38,725 nt of DNA from Lactifluus volemus (Eukaryota; Basidiomycota; Agaricomycetes; Russulales; Russulaceae). The stretch lies in the NCBI GenBank assembly GCA_022376515.1, contig WTXI01000328.1:1-38725 (forward strand). The letters run 5' to 3'. Below are positions 11,591 through 22,145 of this stretch, piece after piece. The position numbers were made by a program, and so were the translations under genes. The notes under the pieces are model-generated. The model was not told the DNA's origin. It worked only from the letters and a program-made list of their open reading frames with translations, and did not search any database. Within the stretch, counting starts at the first letter, position 1, and every line of letters starts with the position of its first letter.

Positions 11591-12640
11591 TACAAGAGAG
11601 TGGGACGATGGTTAGATACCAGAGTGGATGCGGCCATCGTCAAATTATAAGCAAGTGCGTGGATTCGACACGTTGAGCACGGCAGAGTTGGCACCATAAT
11701 GGCACCTCTGGCACTGGTACCTAGCGCTGGTTCGGGGTTGCTCTTAGCATTTGTGGCCTTTGGTATAAGAAAACGTGGGTTTAAGCGCTCTTGGGTGCCA
11801 GTGCCAACTTTAGTCACGGGTTTTACCTTGTCAAAAATAAAAAATAAAAAAATCAAGGACCGGAATCGGAAATCTGGGGACTACAGATCTGCTCTCTCGT
11901 TCAACGTTCAACAACAGGCCGCATTATTCCATATGGTCTTTGCTTCTTTTCATCATGCTCTTGCATACGAGTATCATAACATTTTCTCGCGCCGAATTAA
12001 TGTGAGTATTTTCGTCATAGATTCTCAGCCAAAGAAAAGAAGCTATCGGCATCCATCCCTTGCATCTTCGAATCGCTTTCTTGTGCTTCGAGACATACTC
12101 ACCGCACTCGATCAGTTGTGCAGGGGTGAGTGCGCGGAATGAGCTCGGGAAGGTGGATGAAAGAAAAGATCTAAATAGAGAAAATGTAGGAGATAATCGC
12201 GAAGAAAATGACTGTCATCATCATTAGAAACTCAAAGACACCGAAACTTCGGCGCTCCTCGACATTGACGACCTTCAGTGCAAGGGCTGAAGCCGTAATA
12301 AAATGAATGAACACGAATGAGTGTAATAACACCCATCCTTTGTTCCCAATTTGGTCCGTTACATATCTCAGTTATTCGACCACAGCGGGAGAGAAAGGCG
12401 ATTGAATATCGATCTCAAATCTACCCCGTTCTGACGCGAACAATATTGCGTGAATGTTCGCTGAGACGGAAGCATCGCATCAATCCACGTGCCCACTCCC
12501 GCTTTGGGCTGAACACCGAGAGGCAACGCCAAAGAACACGAATCTTTCCGATCAGCCGAGAGTAAATACAAAGGATAAGATTGCAAAGGATGGGGATACG
12601 AGGCAATTAGGCGTGGCTGTGCAACATATCAAGCCTACTG
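11591..12640. other. Intergenic between paralogs B and D
   Basis: Contains the TGGCAC/GTGCCA motif group next to paralog D. A plus-strand open frame of 147 codons (11699-12142) starts inside that group and matches no family I know. Nothing else is recognised. Confidence 0.45.
11689..11806. promoter_or_regulatory. TGGCAC/GTGCCA motifs upstream of paralog D
   Basis: TGGCAC occurs at 11689, 11700 and 11709, and its reverse complement GTGCCA at 11795 and 11801, that is 100-215 bases upstream of the ATG at 11590. A TATAAT-like stretch lies at about 11642-11652. The same hexamers precede paralogs B, C and E. Confidence 0.4.
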
Positions 12641-14317
12641 CTAATAACGCTTGGGAAACCCCGGTATGCCCGAGACCGGGAATACAGCACCAAGCAGAGA
12701 CTCCCCTACCGGTCTCATGAGAAGGTTTCTCGTGGGACGGCCCTTTCCTGAGAGCTCCCAACTTGCAACCGCGTACTGCAAATGCCTCAGCAGGTGGTTG
12801 ATCGAACACCGGCGGCAAACTTACGCAGCTGCGCACTCTAAGCAACTCAACTAGATGACCAAAATTAGGGTCGTTTCTGGTCGTGGGCCGGAATCGCATC
12901 ACCGCGGGCTTGTTGACCTTCATCCACTCCTGGAAGTCGTCTATTGATACAACGAGCCCAGTAAGTTCAAGTGACAAAACATTTGGCCACGTCGATGCCA
13001 GTCTAAAAGGGGAGTAAGTCTTCAATCGGAGAGAATTTAATGAAGGGAATGCACCCACAGTTTGCCAATTGGGTGGGTTGTTGATACCCTCGCCTGCAAC
13101 GGCGTGGTTGTGCACTTCAACAGTAGGGTTCCCGACCACTGGTCATCGCTCCGTTGGCCAGTATGTCCGACCGTTGTGGCGTTCAGGGGCGCGTCTACGG
13201 TCATTCCGGCGCAGGTGATGGGCGCCTGCGGAATTTCCACATTCATCGGCAAGTGCGATCTAGGACGGATACCATTTAAGTACACACGCTGCGCTATCAT
13301 ATTCAGTTCGTGTGTTCCAGGCGCATGATTGAATACCTGTGGGTGTGCCGCATGGGCACACACCACAATTGACTTTGTAACTGTCGGGATTTATGAGCCA
13401 TGCTTGGCAGACAGTTTGAAAAGCGTTCACTAGTGCACTTACCTTCTAATCCAGGTGACAGATCAATTTGTGGAATTGTGTAAAATGGGCATGTAGGAAA
13501 CCATGGCACCACCCCTGCAACTGAGTTCTATAAGACATGTTGATTTGTGAGAGGGACGGGATGCAACGTTTAAAAGAATCGGCGCACTGCAGCAAATAGC
13601 TTGAATATGGGAGAATGCTGGACGACTATCATCAAATATTTGATATTGCGCTGTCAACAAAACATAAGTGCGGAGTGTTCTGCAGCGACAAGTCAGTTTA
13701 CTCACTTTCTCTAGTTCAAAAGGGAGGGTCTCCCATGTGAGGCTGTCGAGGGTCGGCGAGTCATTCCAATTCGGGCACTTATTTCCATCAGGCGTTTCGG
13801 CTGCAAAGTGCCATAGGTGATACGAGAAAGTTTCTTTGCGCTCCTTGTTGCCACTCTGGAACGCATCTAACATCTAGATGCAACAAGGTCACGCAGGTAC
13901 AAATAGGATCGCGAGTTATGAGTACCTCGATTGCAGCCGCGTAGCCTTCGAGGACAGACATCCCAGAGGTGCACTCAGTTGTTGTGTCACCTATTCCAAG
14001 GATGCTTGGATTACCCAGTAGTTCATGAGCGTCTTCAGCGAAGGGGTGCTTGAAAAAGACAGGGGAGCCGACGGAGCCGGGAGGACCATACGTGACAAAA
14101 CCAACAAGGGGTTTCTGCGGCGATGGAGGTCAGAGCATAAAACCCTAGGCTATGTGAAAATAGACAGATTTACAACAGTAGACAAGGGATCGACAAGCAG
14201 ACCACGGCACAGGCTGTTAACTCTGTCCCATGCTAAAAAGAGCGGGAGAGCCGAGTCGAGAAGAATTGCGACGACTGGAACTTTTTGCGGGCCTTGAGGA
14301 GGTAAACCGTTAGCCAT
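12641..14317 (-). CDS. Short VWA-ACID MED25-like protein, paralog B (about 398 aa)
   Basis: Eight exons can be joined without a stop: 14174-14317, 13926-14114, 13706-13873, 13588-13650, 13443-13527, 13059-13293, 12825-13002 and 12641-12775. The Med25-type VWA domain (residues about 1-195) begins MANGLPPQGPQKVPVVAILL (MED25: IPAVVIIFDSSRTLASEW) and includes KPLVGFVTYGPPG, LEGYAAAIE and ETFSYHLWHFAAE. PWFPTCPFYTIP matches the end of the MED25 VWA. A linker of about 60 residues leads to ACID: RSDDQWSGTLL, ASTWPNVLSLELTG, YAVASWELSGKGRPTRNLL. The long MED25 linker and polyQ tail are missing. Two junctions are weak. At exon 4/5 the position homologous to the MED25 donor has a TAA and a lost GT, so a GTGCGC donor must be used. 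At exon 5/6 a GATAG acceptor is needed. If these are not used, B is a recent pseudogene. Confidence 0.62.
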
Positions 14318-15280
14318 GGGAATGGAAGATTGTGGACAAGTTTGCATTTGCAGTTGGGTAAGTTACGGTGCAATTCAGCTGGCCTTTTAATCCTCGGGGA
14401 CCATGCGCTACGTGCAATCCGACGAAGAAGAGCTCGGGCACATAGCCTGGCACTTGCACCCACACCCGTATGTAAATTTTACATTCTGTTGTCGCTCGAG
14501 ATTCCTTCAAGTGAGGTGAAACAGCTCGCCATGGGTTGATTGTAAGAGTGTCAGTGCGTTTAACTCAAAAATAGATCACACATGATCCACACATGATCGG
14601 CATTTGCCGAACTTATTACACTTAGTCAGCCTTGAGATGAGCGTTTACTACACAGTCGCTCATCCATTTAATCCCCGTTCCAATCTCATATGTGCCGGGA
14701 TGGCACTGGTGTCATATGTATGTATAATTTTACGTCTGCATGAAGGTGAATGAGAAAAGGTTGCCCCTTTTTGCGTGAACAAGCAAGTTGTACACCGGGA
14801 ACTACCGATATTTTCGCGTAATGATCAACATTAATTAAACTATCGACTGGGTTACCTTGCCAAAGTACAAAGTAAGCCCCACGCTGCATATTGTGTGTAG
14901 TAACAACTGAAGCGCGAAAACACAATTCTTTGCAGGAACTGGCACAAAGGAAGAAATCTGCGCAACCTAATTATTGAATTGCAAAATACGGTTAGTATCA
15001 GCGCGCGACGCGGTGAACTCGGTGCAGCGAGACGTACCATGCAATTTTTGCTTTGCGGGGATACACAAAGAGACGTCTCAAGAACTGGGCCCAGCACAGT
15101 GCACGCGGAAGTGGCGCCTCTCCGCAGCACAGGTAATATAGGTAACTCCCACGGTACATCATCGAAGTGCGTACCGCCCACCTACACAACTAGAGCGCTC
15201 TTCTCGTTATGGCAGAGCGTGACCCATCATAATTCATTTTCTGCCACCCCAAGACTAGACGAAAATACGTTGAAAGCAGA
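14318..15280. other. Promoter side of paralog B and spacer
   Basis: No gene recognised. The right end (from about 15120) is alignable with 19710 onward, at the edge of the tandem duplication. Confidence 0.45.
14384..14392 (-). promoter_or_regulatory. TATA-like element of paralog B
   Basis: GATTAAAAG on the minus strand, about 67 bases upstream of the ATG at 14317. It is in the same relative place as GATAAAAAG before paralogs A and C and MED25. A TGGCAC motif lies further upstream at 14448-14453. Confidence 0.45.
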
Positions 15281-15699
15281 GATAACTCCAACCGCGCTCG
15301 CCCTGCAACATATTGATAGCTCAGAGTTTCATCATCTCACTGTTTCACATCGGGCACGGCAAGTTCTTGCCGTTTGGCTTACTACTCGGCAGTGTTGTAA
15401 TGCTGTAAGACTTATCACGCTTTTAACCTAAAAGTTTTTAGACTTTTCAAGTTCGAATTACGAACCTTCGGTTGTTCATTCCACGCGGGGTAGGACTCGA
15501 AGTGCTACAAGTTTACGACTTCAGAATCTGATTTACTCCCTCGGGCTGTGCCTTCTTCCGAGTCACACTTTCGATACATCAGATATCTCCTTCCTTAATG
15601 AACGAATTACACTGTATAGTAGATGAACAGCGTGTAACAGCAATAACATTACGTGCTTCAGTGACGCAGACAGTGTGAATAACATCATCTTTACGAGGG

Positions 15700-16215
15700 G
15701 GGAGAAAGGGATGAAATCCCGCAGGACCCGGCGCCAACCCGCCCATCCCGGCACACGCGCTCGTCCCTTCTCCTACTAGGAGACGGGACGAATGCGGGTG
15801 CGAGGGTGGTAGTACCTCGAGTCGACACCACCCGCAACGCTGCCATCCAAGGCCCGGGCCAGACGTCAACCCATCAAAGCCGAGGCCAATAGTCGCGTCA
15901 TTCATTCCACCCTGTGCCGTCGGTGAACAAGCCGAAACCGCCATTCATCAGCCCACTGCCTAGGTCCCTCCGATGCCAGCGCCGAAACCTCCACTGAGCG
16001 CAAGTTGCATTTCCATCACAGCACGCTGATGATTCTGCTTACTGTTGCTACAGCTGGTACGCGCCACAAAATTTTTGGTTGCCTTTGCAACCAGTTCGCC
16101 ATAGCATGCGCCTGGCTCCAATGAAGGAATGAGTTCAATTCTTCCTGCTTGAGCGCCTCATTCCAGAACACAGATAAATCAGTTACGCTGTGGTTTAGAT
16201 TTTGATTTACATACC
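15700..16215 (-). pseudogene. Degenerate fragment of the MED25 3' end (tail copy 1)
   Basis: Minus-strand translations in shifting frames match the MED25 C-terminal exon: ALKQEELNSFLHWSQAHAMA against MED25 SLKQGELNPFLPGSQANAMA, then AQGGMNDATIGLGFDGLTSG and AGMGGLAPG near the end. The polyQ part is deleted and frameshifts separate the pieces. Similarity continues past the MED25 stop into downstream DNA (GCTTCAGT.., G-rich run near 15697). It therefore derives from genomic duplication rather than mRNA. No splice context suggests it is still translated. Confidence 0.75.
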
Positions 16216-16557
16216 CGGGAAGACACCAGACGCACAGGGTGGTCGGTCGCCTGTCGTTCATTTATAAATTACATAAATTCTACCAATGAGTCCTCCAAAG
16301 GTGGGGGTGGGTTAGCCCACCAAGTGTCTTCACACTGCTGAATGGCAGAGCATGAGCTCGTCATAAAGTGTATGGGCGAAAGCGTAGCCAGGATCTGTAC
16401 CGCAGGCCAATCAAAGTGTCATAATCCTTAGGCGCAAGGGGTATCTGCCAATTCTGATCAGGATCTGCCAAAAAATCAAGGAAATCCCTATTGAACATGA
16501 GCTTGATAGCACTAAAGCTAAGGCTCTCTGGTGTCTGTGTTTGTAAAAGTGAGCTGA

Positions 16558-17295
16558 TTAGAAAAACTGGACATCGAGGATGCGGAGAGAAGAGGCTCTG
16601 ATCCTAGCAAGGCATTTCATGCAAGCACTGACACCGCGAAACAAAAATACGTGAAGGTTAGGAAGCGCCCCGTGGATCAAGGTCTGGTCGACGTCACGGT
16701 TTGGGTGAGGGGAATAAAACTGAACCATGAGAGTCTCCAGCTGGGGCATGAGTAAACGCCGTGAGTAGATAGTTCGGGGGGGGGGGGACCAGGAGGATGG
16801 CGGGATACCATAAGCTCAAGGGAGATCCAATTAGATGAAAAGTTGTCCACACATGACGTAAATTGGGTGCTTGAGATCTTCCGGGAAAGAGAAGATTTGC
16901 AAAATCTCCGGGCGGAGACCCAATACAGATGCGTTCTAGATTGAGAATTCCTCGTCCATAGCAGTGCCCAGATTTGGAGCAGGCATCCAAAGGGCAATAC
17001 GATGCACACGGTCTCGCAGAGAGAGCGCATGCAATGCACCTTCTTCATCTTCTGCTGTCATTTCACGATTGCGATGTGTGTACCAGATGGTGAGTGGAAA
17101 GGTGGTGAGTATAGAGAAGGTGGATATCTGGTCGAATTGGAGACGCAAGAATGAAGTACCGCCACTTTCGAGAGACCTGAACTAGCTTGTACCACCAACG
17201 ATCGGCGGTCCCACTGAATCGGATAACCTCACCACAACCTTCGATATCGAGTCAATAGAGATGGAATATATTGAAAAGGACGTCATTGTTGAAGA
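16558..17295 (-). pseudogene. Broken F-box/LRR-type gene (copy 1)
   Basis: The N-terminus reads NNDVLFNIFHLY, a stop, then LDIE.., WWYKLVQVSRKWRYFILASP, which is the F-box pattern of the large basidiomycete F-box families. A shift of frame then gives EDEEGALHALSLRDRVHRIA and APNLRHVWTTF. A further shift gives LPNLHVFLFRGVSACMKCLA and ILDVQFF, which are leucine-rich-repeat-like strands typical of those proteins. The in-frame stop in the F-box, the frame changes and a run of G at about 16779-16788 indicate a pseudogene. It sits immediately downstream of paralog C, as copy 2 does after paralog A. Confidence 0.7.
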
Positions 17296-17691
17296 TTTTA
17301 TAAGCGCAGTTTGAATGTGGGCCCGAGCTCGGAAGGGATAGCGAGCTTTGGGACTCGGACTCACGACATCTTGCACCTCGGCAGGGCTTCATAATAGGGG
17401 GCAGACGTGCTGTGGTGGACAAGTGGCTGGACGTGACAGGGAAGGGGTGAGTAACGACGGGGATGAGGTTGAAGATCAGTCAGTCGAGTGCCAGAGCTGT
17501 CACACTTCAGTCACTTTCCTATTGATTCTCTATCATGTCTATTCCATCAACGGGCAGCACCAGCTGCCCAAAAAAGATTAAATAATGTCCACGCATCGCA
17601 CAGCTTACGTGTACGTAACTTATTTGAAGTCGAAATTCTGAGTCGCAAATAGAATATGCTAAGCCAATAAGGCTCATGACCCCACGCTATC

Positions 17692-19053
17692 TCAAGCAGG
17701 CTGCTGTTGGGCGTTGGGCACAGGTAATCTCGGCATTTCAGAGTCAGGGAATGCAACACCGAGTAGGTGTCGTCTTAACGGCCTGATGAGAAGGTTCCTC
17801 GTAGGATGGCCCTTTCCTGGGATTTCCCAACTCGCAACCGCGTACTGAAAAGGCCTCAGCGAACAGTAGTTGATCGAGAACACCAGCAACTTACGCAGTT
17901 GTACAGTCTAAGCTCCTGGATCAGTCGACTATAGTCATCGTCGTTCTCAAGCGCGGGCCGGAAACGCATCGCCACGGACCCCACGGATTCCTTGTCCCTC
18001 ATCCACTCCTGGAGCCTGATTATCGGTACTGCGGGCCCAATTAGTTCAAGTGACAAAACAAATGGCCACGATTTTGCCCGTCTATGGGGGATGAGTAGGA
18101 AGCAATGTAATGAGCAGAACAAACGTACGGATTGCCAATTGAGTCAATTGCATACACGGGCACCGACAATGCCGTGACTGTGTTCCTGAAATGTAGGATT
18201 CCCGACCACCGATCATCGCTCCGTTGGCTGAGTGACAGATCTAGTGGAATCGTGTCAAACCATGGTGTCGCAGGTGCACCTGAGTTCTACCAGACATGTC
18301 AATAATTATGGGACGCAAACGTCGAAGGAATTGGCGCACTGCGTCAAACACCTCGAATGCGGGAGAAGGCTGAACGACTCTCATCAAATAATTGATGTTG
18401 CGCTGTCAGCGAGATATAAGTGTGGGACGTTCTGCATCGCCGAGTTGGCGTATTCACCTTCTCCACTTCATCAAGGAGGGTCTCCCATGTGAGGCTGTCG
18501 AGGGCTGGCGTGTTATTCCAAATCGGGTGCATATTACCATCAGGCTTCTCTGCCGCAACGTGCCACAGGTGATAAGAGAACAGTTCCTTATGTTCCGCAT
18601 TAGTCTGGAACGTGTCAATCATCTAGTGGGACCAAGGTTGTGTGAATGCAGATGAGTTGTGAGCTATCAGTACCTCAATGGCAGCCGCGTAGCCCTCGAG
18701 GATAGACATCCCTGAAGTAGTCTCGGTGGTCGAGCCCCCTATTCCAAGGGCGCTTGGGTGGCCCAGTAGTTCGTGCCCGTCCTCAGCGAAGGGCTTAATG
18801 AGGACAGGGGAGCTGTTGGTGCCGGAGGGTCCACACACGACGTATCCGACGAGGGGTTTCTGCGACGATGACGGTCAGAGCGCATAAAGCCCGAGGAAGT
18901 GGACAAATTTACAGGAGTCGAGCCTGAGGGATCGACCAACAATTCACGGCACAGGCCGGGAATTTGATCCCATACCATGAAGAGCAAGCAACTCTTATCG
19001 AGAAGAATCACGATAACTTTTCGCGGGTCTTGGAGAGGAAAACAGTTGACCAT
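17692..19053 (-). CDS. Short VWA-ACID MED25-like protein, paralog C (356 aa), intact
   Basis: Seven exons (18913-19053, 18674-18859, 18458-18622, 18315-18402, 18129-18279, 17895-18081, 17692-17844) join with GT-AG introns and consistent phases (0,0,0,1,2,0) into 356 codons plus stop. Residues 1-200 are the Med25-type VWA: RKVIVILLDKSCLLFMVWDQ, KPLVGYVVCGPSG, GMSILEGYAAAIE, FSYHLWHVAAEKPDG, LTWETLLDEVEK and TPWFDTIPLD. Only about 10 residues later ACID starts (RSDDRWSGILHF), inside the same exon. SWPFVLSLELIGPAVPI and YAVASWEIPGKGHPTRNLL complete it. MED25's exon-5/6 intron and its linker of roughly 440 residues are absent. The protein ends 35 residues after the ACID core. It is the best-preserved VWA-ACID copy. 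A TATA-like GATAAAAAG and two TGGCAC motifs lie upstream. Confidence 0.75.
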
Positions 19054-19870
19054 GGAAATGGAAGATTCGTTAGCTAAAGGAGGTAGAGAAGTTTGCATTT
19101 TGGAGCTCGATACGTACGGTACTTCAGTAGACCTTTTTATCTTCGAGACCCATGTCTGCGTGCAGGGCACGAAGGGCTACGGCACTTGGCACTGGCACCG
19201 AAAGATGAAACGTAAGCATTAGATTTGGCCGTCGCAGAAATTTTCTGACATGGAGTTGCAACGGCTTGCGTCAGGGTTGGGATAGACGAAATGAAATGAG
19301 CTCAACCTCGGGGACGGAAAGTAAAGGTTAGGTGCCCGAGCAGTGATTATGTCAGCATGTGCTTCATTCCGCATGTACCCACTTCAAAAAACTGGCTCCA
19401 TTTTTTCGCTTATTTTTTTCGCCCTGCCTGGGCATCAGCAAAAAGGGAGCCTGCGATTTCAGGTTTCAACCTCTTTGTGCCCTAAACTCACATTGCGAAT
19501 AACTTGTAACATTCAAGACGTGAACAAACGACACAATTCCATGATAAATCCTTCGCTGAAATGGAAACAATCTTTCAACTAGGTTTTTTCACTGATACGA
19601 CATACAGTATTGACACAGGGGGAGTACCTCTGCTTTATGGAGATGTACTGCCACACAAATTGTCATGATCAGCTAGCTCGGAGTACACGTGTGGATGTAC
19701 TCCGAGAGTCTCGCCGCAGCACAGCTAATAGATAATCGTCATCAAGGCAGATTAGGTTATATCTGTACCGCCCACCAACACAACTAGAGCGATCGCAACC
19801 AGTTTGTACCTTACGGCTTCTCCTGCTAAGGAAATTCTATATACGAATTCACATGACATAGTTTGGGGTC
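19054..19870. other. Promoter side of paralog C and duplicated spacer
   Basis: No gene seen. From about 19710 the DNA matches the spacer at 15120 onward. From about 19870 it also matches the DNA downstream of MED25 (CAAGGCACCCGGCACAA, also near 25960). Confidence 0.45.
19133..19141 (-). promoter_or_regulatory. TATA-like GATAAAAAG of paralog C
   Basis: GATAAAAAG on the minus strand about 80 bases upstream of the ATG at 19053. It is identical to the elements before paralog A and MED25. TGGCAC hexamers lie upstream of it at 19187 and 19193. Confidence 0.5.
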
Positions 19871-20295
19871 TCATCATCACTCGAATTTTTCAAGGCACCC
19901 GGCACAAAGGACATGGCACCGCTTGACAGGTTGACCCCATGACATGACCCGGCCGCGCTGGTGGCAGTATCAGTTGTTCTAGGCTTTTAGCGTCCGTCCA
20001 ATCCTATATGTCTGCTAATCAGAACGTCAGGAGAACGAACGTTCGTCCCTTCCACGCGGCCAGAGGTATGATTGCTGATTTTCTTTCTACATGTATACAG
20101 CTTCAGCATGTAATATACTCCACTTGAGCTGTGCCGGCCTTCTTCACATCACCCGATGTTTCCCTCCACGAGTGAATTATATTACATTCCACAAAAGAAG
20201 AACGGCGTGTGACAGCCTTAACTTGTGTGCTTCAGTGATGCAATCAAACGGGTATAACACCATCTTCACGAACGCGCGGGGGGGGGACGGAAAAG

Positions 20296-20865
20296 ATGGT
20301 CATTGGCCCTGGCTGCCTTCAAGTTCCCCACTACGGTGCATGGATGACTGCAACATTTCCAACGTAACTCCACAGCACCGGGCCCCAACCCACCCACCCC
20401 AGCGCCCGCGTTCAACCCTCCTCCTCCAGGCCTCTCACACCCAGCCACTCCGGACGTCAACCCTCCAAAGCTGAGGCCGATGGACACGCCGTTCATCCCG
20501 CACAGCGACGCCACCATTACCAAATCCAAGCACGCCGAGGCCGGTGCTCCGGCTCACCGACACCCCTCTTCGACGGCTACTACCATCATGATGCTCGCGG
20601 GAGCGATGTCTCCGCCAGTTCTGATGGGACCCGAGCCGCCGGTGGGCAAGGTGATTCCGCTAAGCCCACTCCGACTCCCGTGCCAATGCCACCACTGACG
20701 AGAGTTGCATGTCCATCGCTGTCCGCTGATGATTCTGTCGCGCTTGTTGCTGCTGGCGCTGGCGTTGAGTATGGGTTTGTTTCCGTTGTTGTACTTGCTG
20801 CAATGACGTTTTGGTTGGCCTAGCAGCCCGCTCGCCATAGCGTTCGTCCCTGACTCCACTTGTCA
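20296..20865 (-). pseudogene. Degenerate fragment of the MED25 3' end (tail copy 2)
   Basis: The translations TNAMASGLLGQP, TSLQQVQQRKQ, QARQNHQRTAMDMQL and GMNGVSIGLSFGGLTSG match consecutive parts of the MED25 last exon (NAMASGLLGQPTSLQQVQQR.., QARQNHQRAAMDMQLALSGG.., GMNGASIGLGFGGLTSG). Frameshifts lie between them, and the glutamine tracts are shortened and interrupted. It corresponds to MED25 26300-26941. Similarity runs on past the MED25 stop, including a G-run at about 20279-20287 and GTGTGACAGC..GTGCTTCAGT near 20205. Confidence 0.78.
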
Positions 20866-20989
20866 ATCAAAATCTCTACACACGATCCGCGAGCGCAAGG
20901 GGTGTTGACCCCAAATCGGATCAGAGCCCACCTTTAAACCAGGGAAACCCCTCTTCACAGCGAGCTCAACAGCACTAAGGCTGAGGCTG

Positions 20990-21425
20990 ATGCCTGCATC
21001 AGCTGCAAGAAGTATACAACGGCGAAGGCCGGTTGATAGAAAAACTGGACATCGAAGATGCTTACAGAAGGGGTGTCTGCCAGTGACCGAGTACAAACAA
21101 AGCCTTCAAAGTAAGGACCAACGGCTCAAAGTAAAAGACTTGAAAGAAGCTTGTGTTTTTTTTTGTCACGGAGATGAAAATGAATCATGAGGCTCTAGCC
21201 CGAGCATGAGCGAAGGCTGTGTGAGTATATAATTTGGAGAGAACCAGTGGATACCAGGATATTGACAATTCGGAAGCTTGCGGTAGATATAGGGAAGATG
21301 CAAGCCATGCACACATGGTGTAGATTGGGTGCTTGAATTGTTCATATCGTCCTCTTCTATTGAGTCAACGGAATATGTTGAGAAGGATGTCATTGTTGGG
21401 TATATGGATAAGTGAGTGCAGTGTA
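20990..21425 (-). pseudogene. Broken F-box/LRR-type gene (copy 2)
   Basis: Starts PNNDILLNIFR, followed by a stop. Then fragments in different frames include SPNYILTQPSLMLGLE, an LRR-family motif of basidiomycete F-box proteins. The stretch AGAAAAACTGGACATCGAAGA at 21038-21058 is nearly identical to 16559-16579 in copy 1. Much of the middle present in copy 1 is deleted here. Confidence 0.65.
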
Positions 21426-22145
21426 GTGTGGTAGGCTGTGACAGTTGATGCATGGGACGAGGATAGTAAGTGTTTTTGGCTAACGAATTGGTGCACCTCA
21501 GCGGTGCTTCTTGATAGGTGCGGGCGCGCAGTGGTACCAGCGGACATGTCGAGGGGGGGGGACAGTGGCAAGGGGTGTGAACAATGTATTTGGCCATGGC
21601 AGTACGGGGGCGTTAAGAGTGACGTTAGATTCCCACCCGAAATGTCAGTAGTTGGCTGTACACACATGGACACCAAAAGAAAGCTTCGACGTTGGGTGAG
21701 AGAAAATAGGAGCACGAACAAACAAGACAATAGGGGTGGCTCGGTGACACAGTATAAAAAAGAGGACTGCAAGCACAGCTCACAGACATGACATACAAGT
21801 CTGTGTAAGATGGAGTGAACTCTCCGCCAGGCGAGGAATTCCGCTCGGGTCCTTCCCCCAGTGCACCTCGTCGACCCACGATTTTCATCCTTTTGCCCTC
21901 AACACCCTGCAGCAGCGACCGTCGAAAGTTTGACTCCCCCATCACCCCAAACGGTCAATGTGGACATGTGAAAGGAAGGGATGAAAATGTGTACGGGGAA
22001 AGGCACAGGAGGGTTGAAGCAATGCCTAAGAACATGACGCATGCCGATTGGCCACCAGAAGACATATTTAAAGTCGATAAAATGATCTTCAATAAGCCAT
22101 TTCTTGGAGAATAGGCTAGGTCAATGGGCGAGACCACACGCTATG
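21426..22145. other. Spacer between paralog A and F-box relic 2
   Basis: Several overlapping open frames occur on both strands (for example 21438-21791 plus, 21625-21945 minus). None resembles a known family or forms a multi-exon model. A G-run lies at 21551-21560. Confidence 0.4.

Larger units (their letters stand above)
15120..19200. repeat. Tandem duplication unit 1 (about 4.5 kb spacing)
   Basis: The unit contains, reading on the minus strand, paralog C, a broken F-box gene, a MED25 3'-end fragment and a downstream spacer. Its elements recur in the same order and orientation in the next unit: ATGs at 19053 and 23526, an F-box landmark at about 16560 and 21038, a MED25-tail landmark at about 15875 and 20468, and a spacer landmark GTACCGCCCACC at 15172 and 19767. 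Boundaries are approximate. Confidence 0.7.

Noticed and set aside
11699..12142. 147-codon plus-strand open frame with a hydrophobic start
   Set aside because: Begins within the TGGCAC motif group, has no recognisable domain and no supporting introns; kept only as a remark in the intergenic entry.
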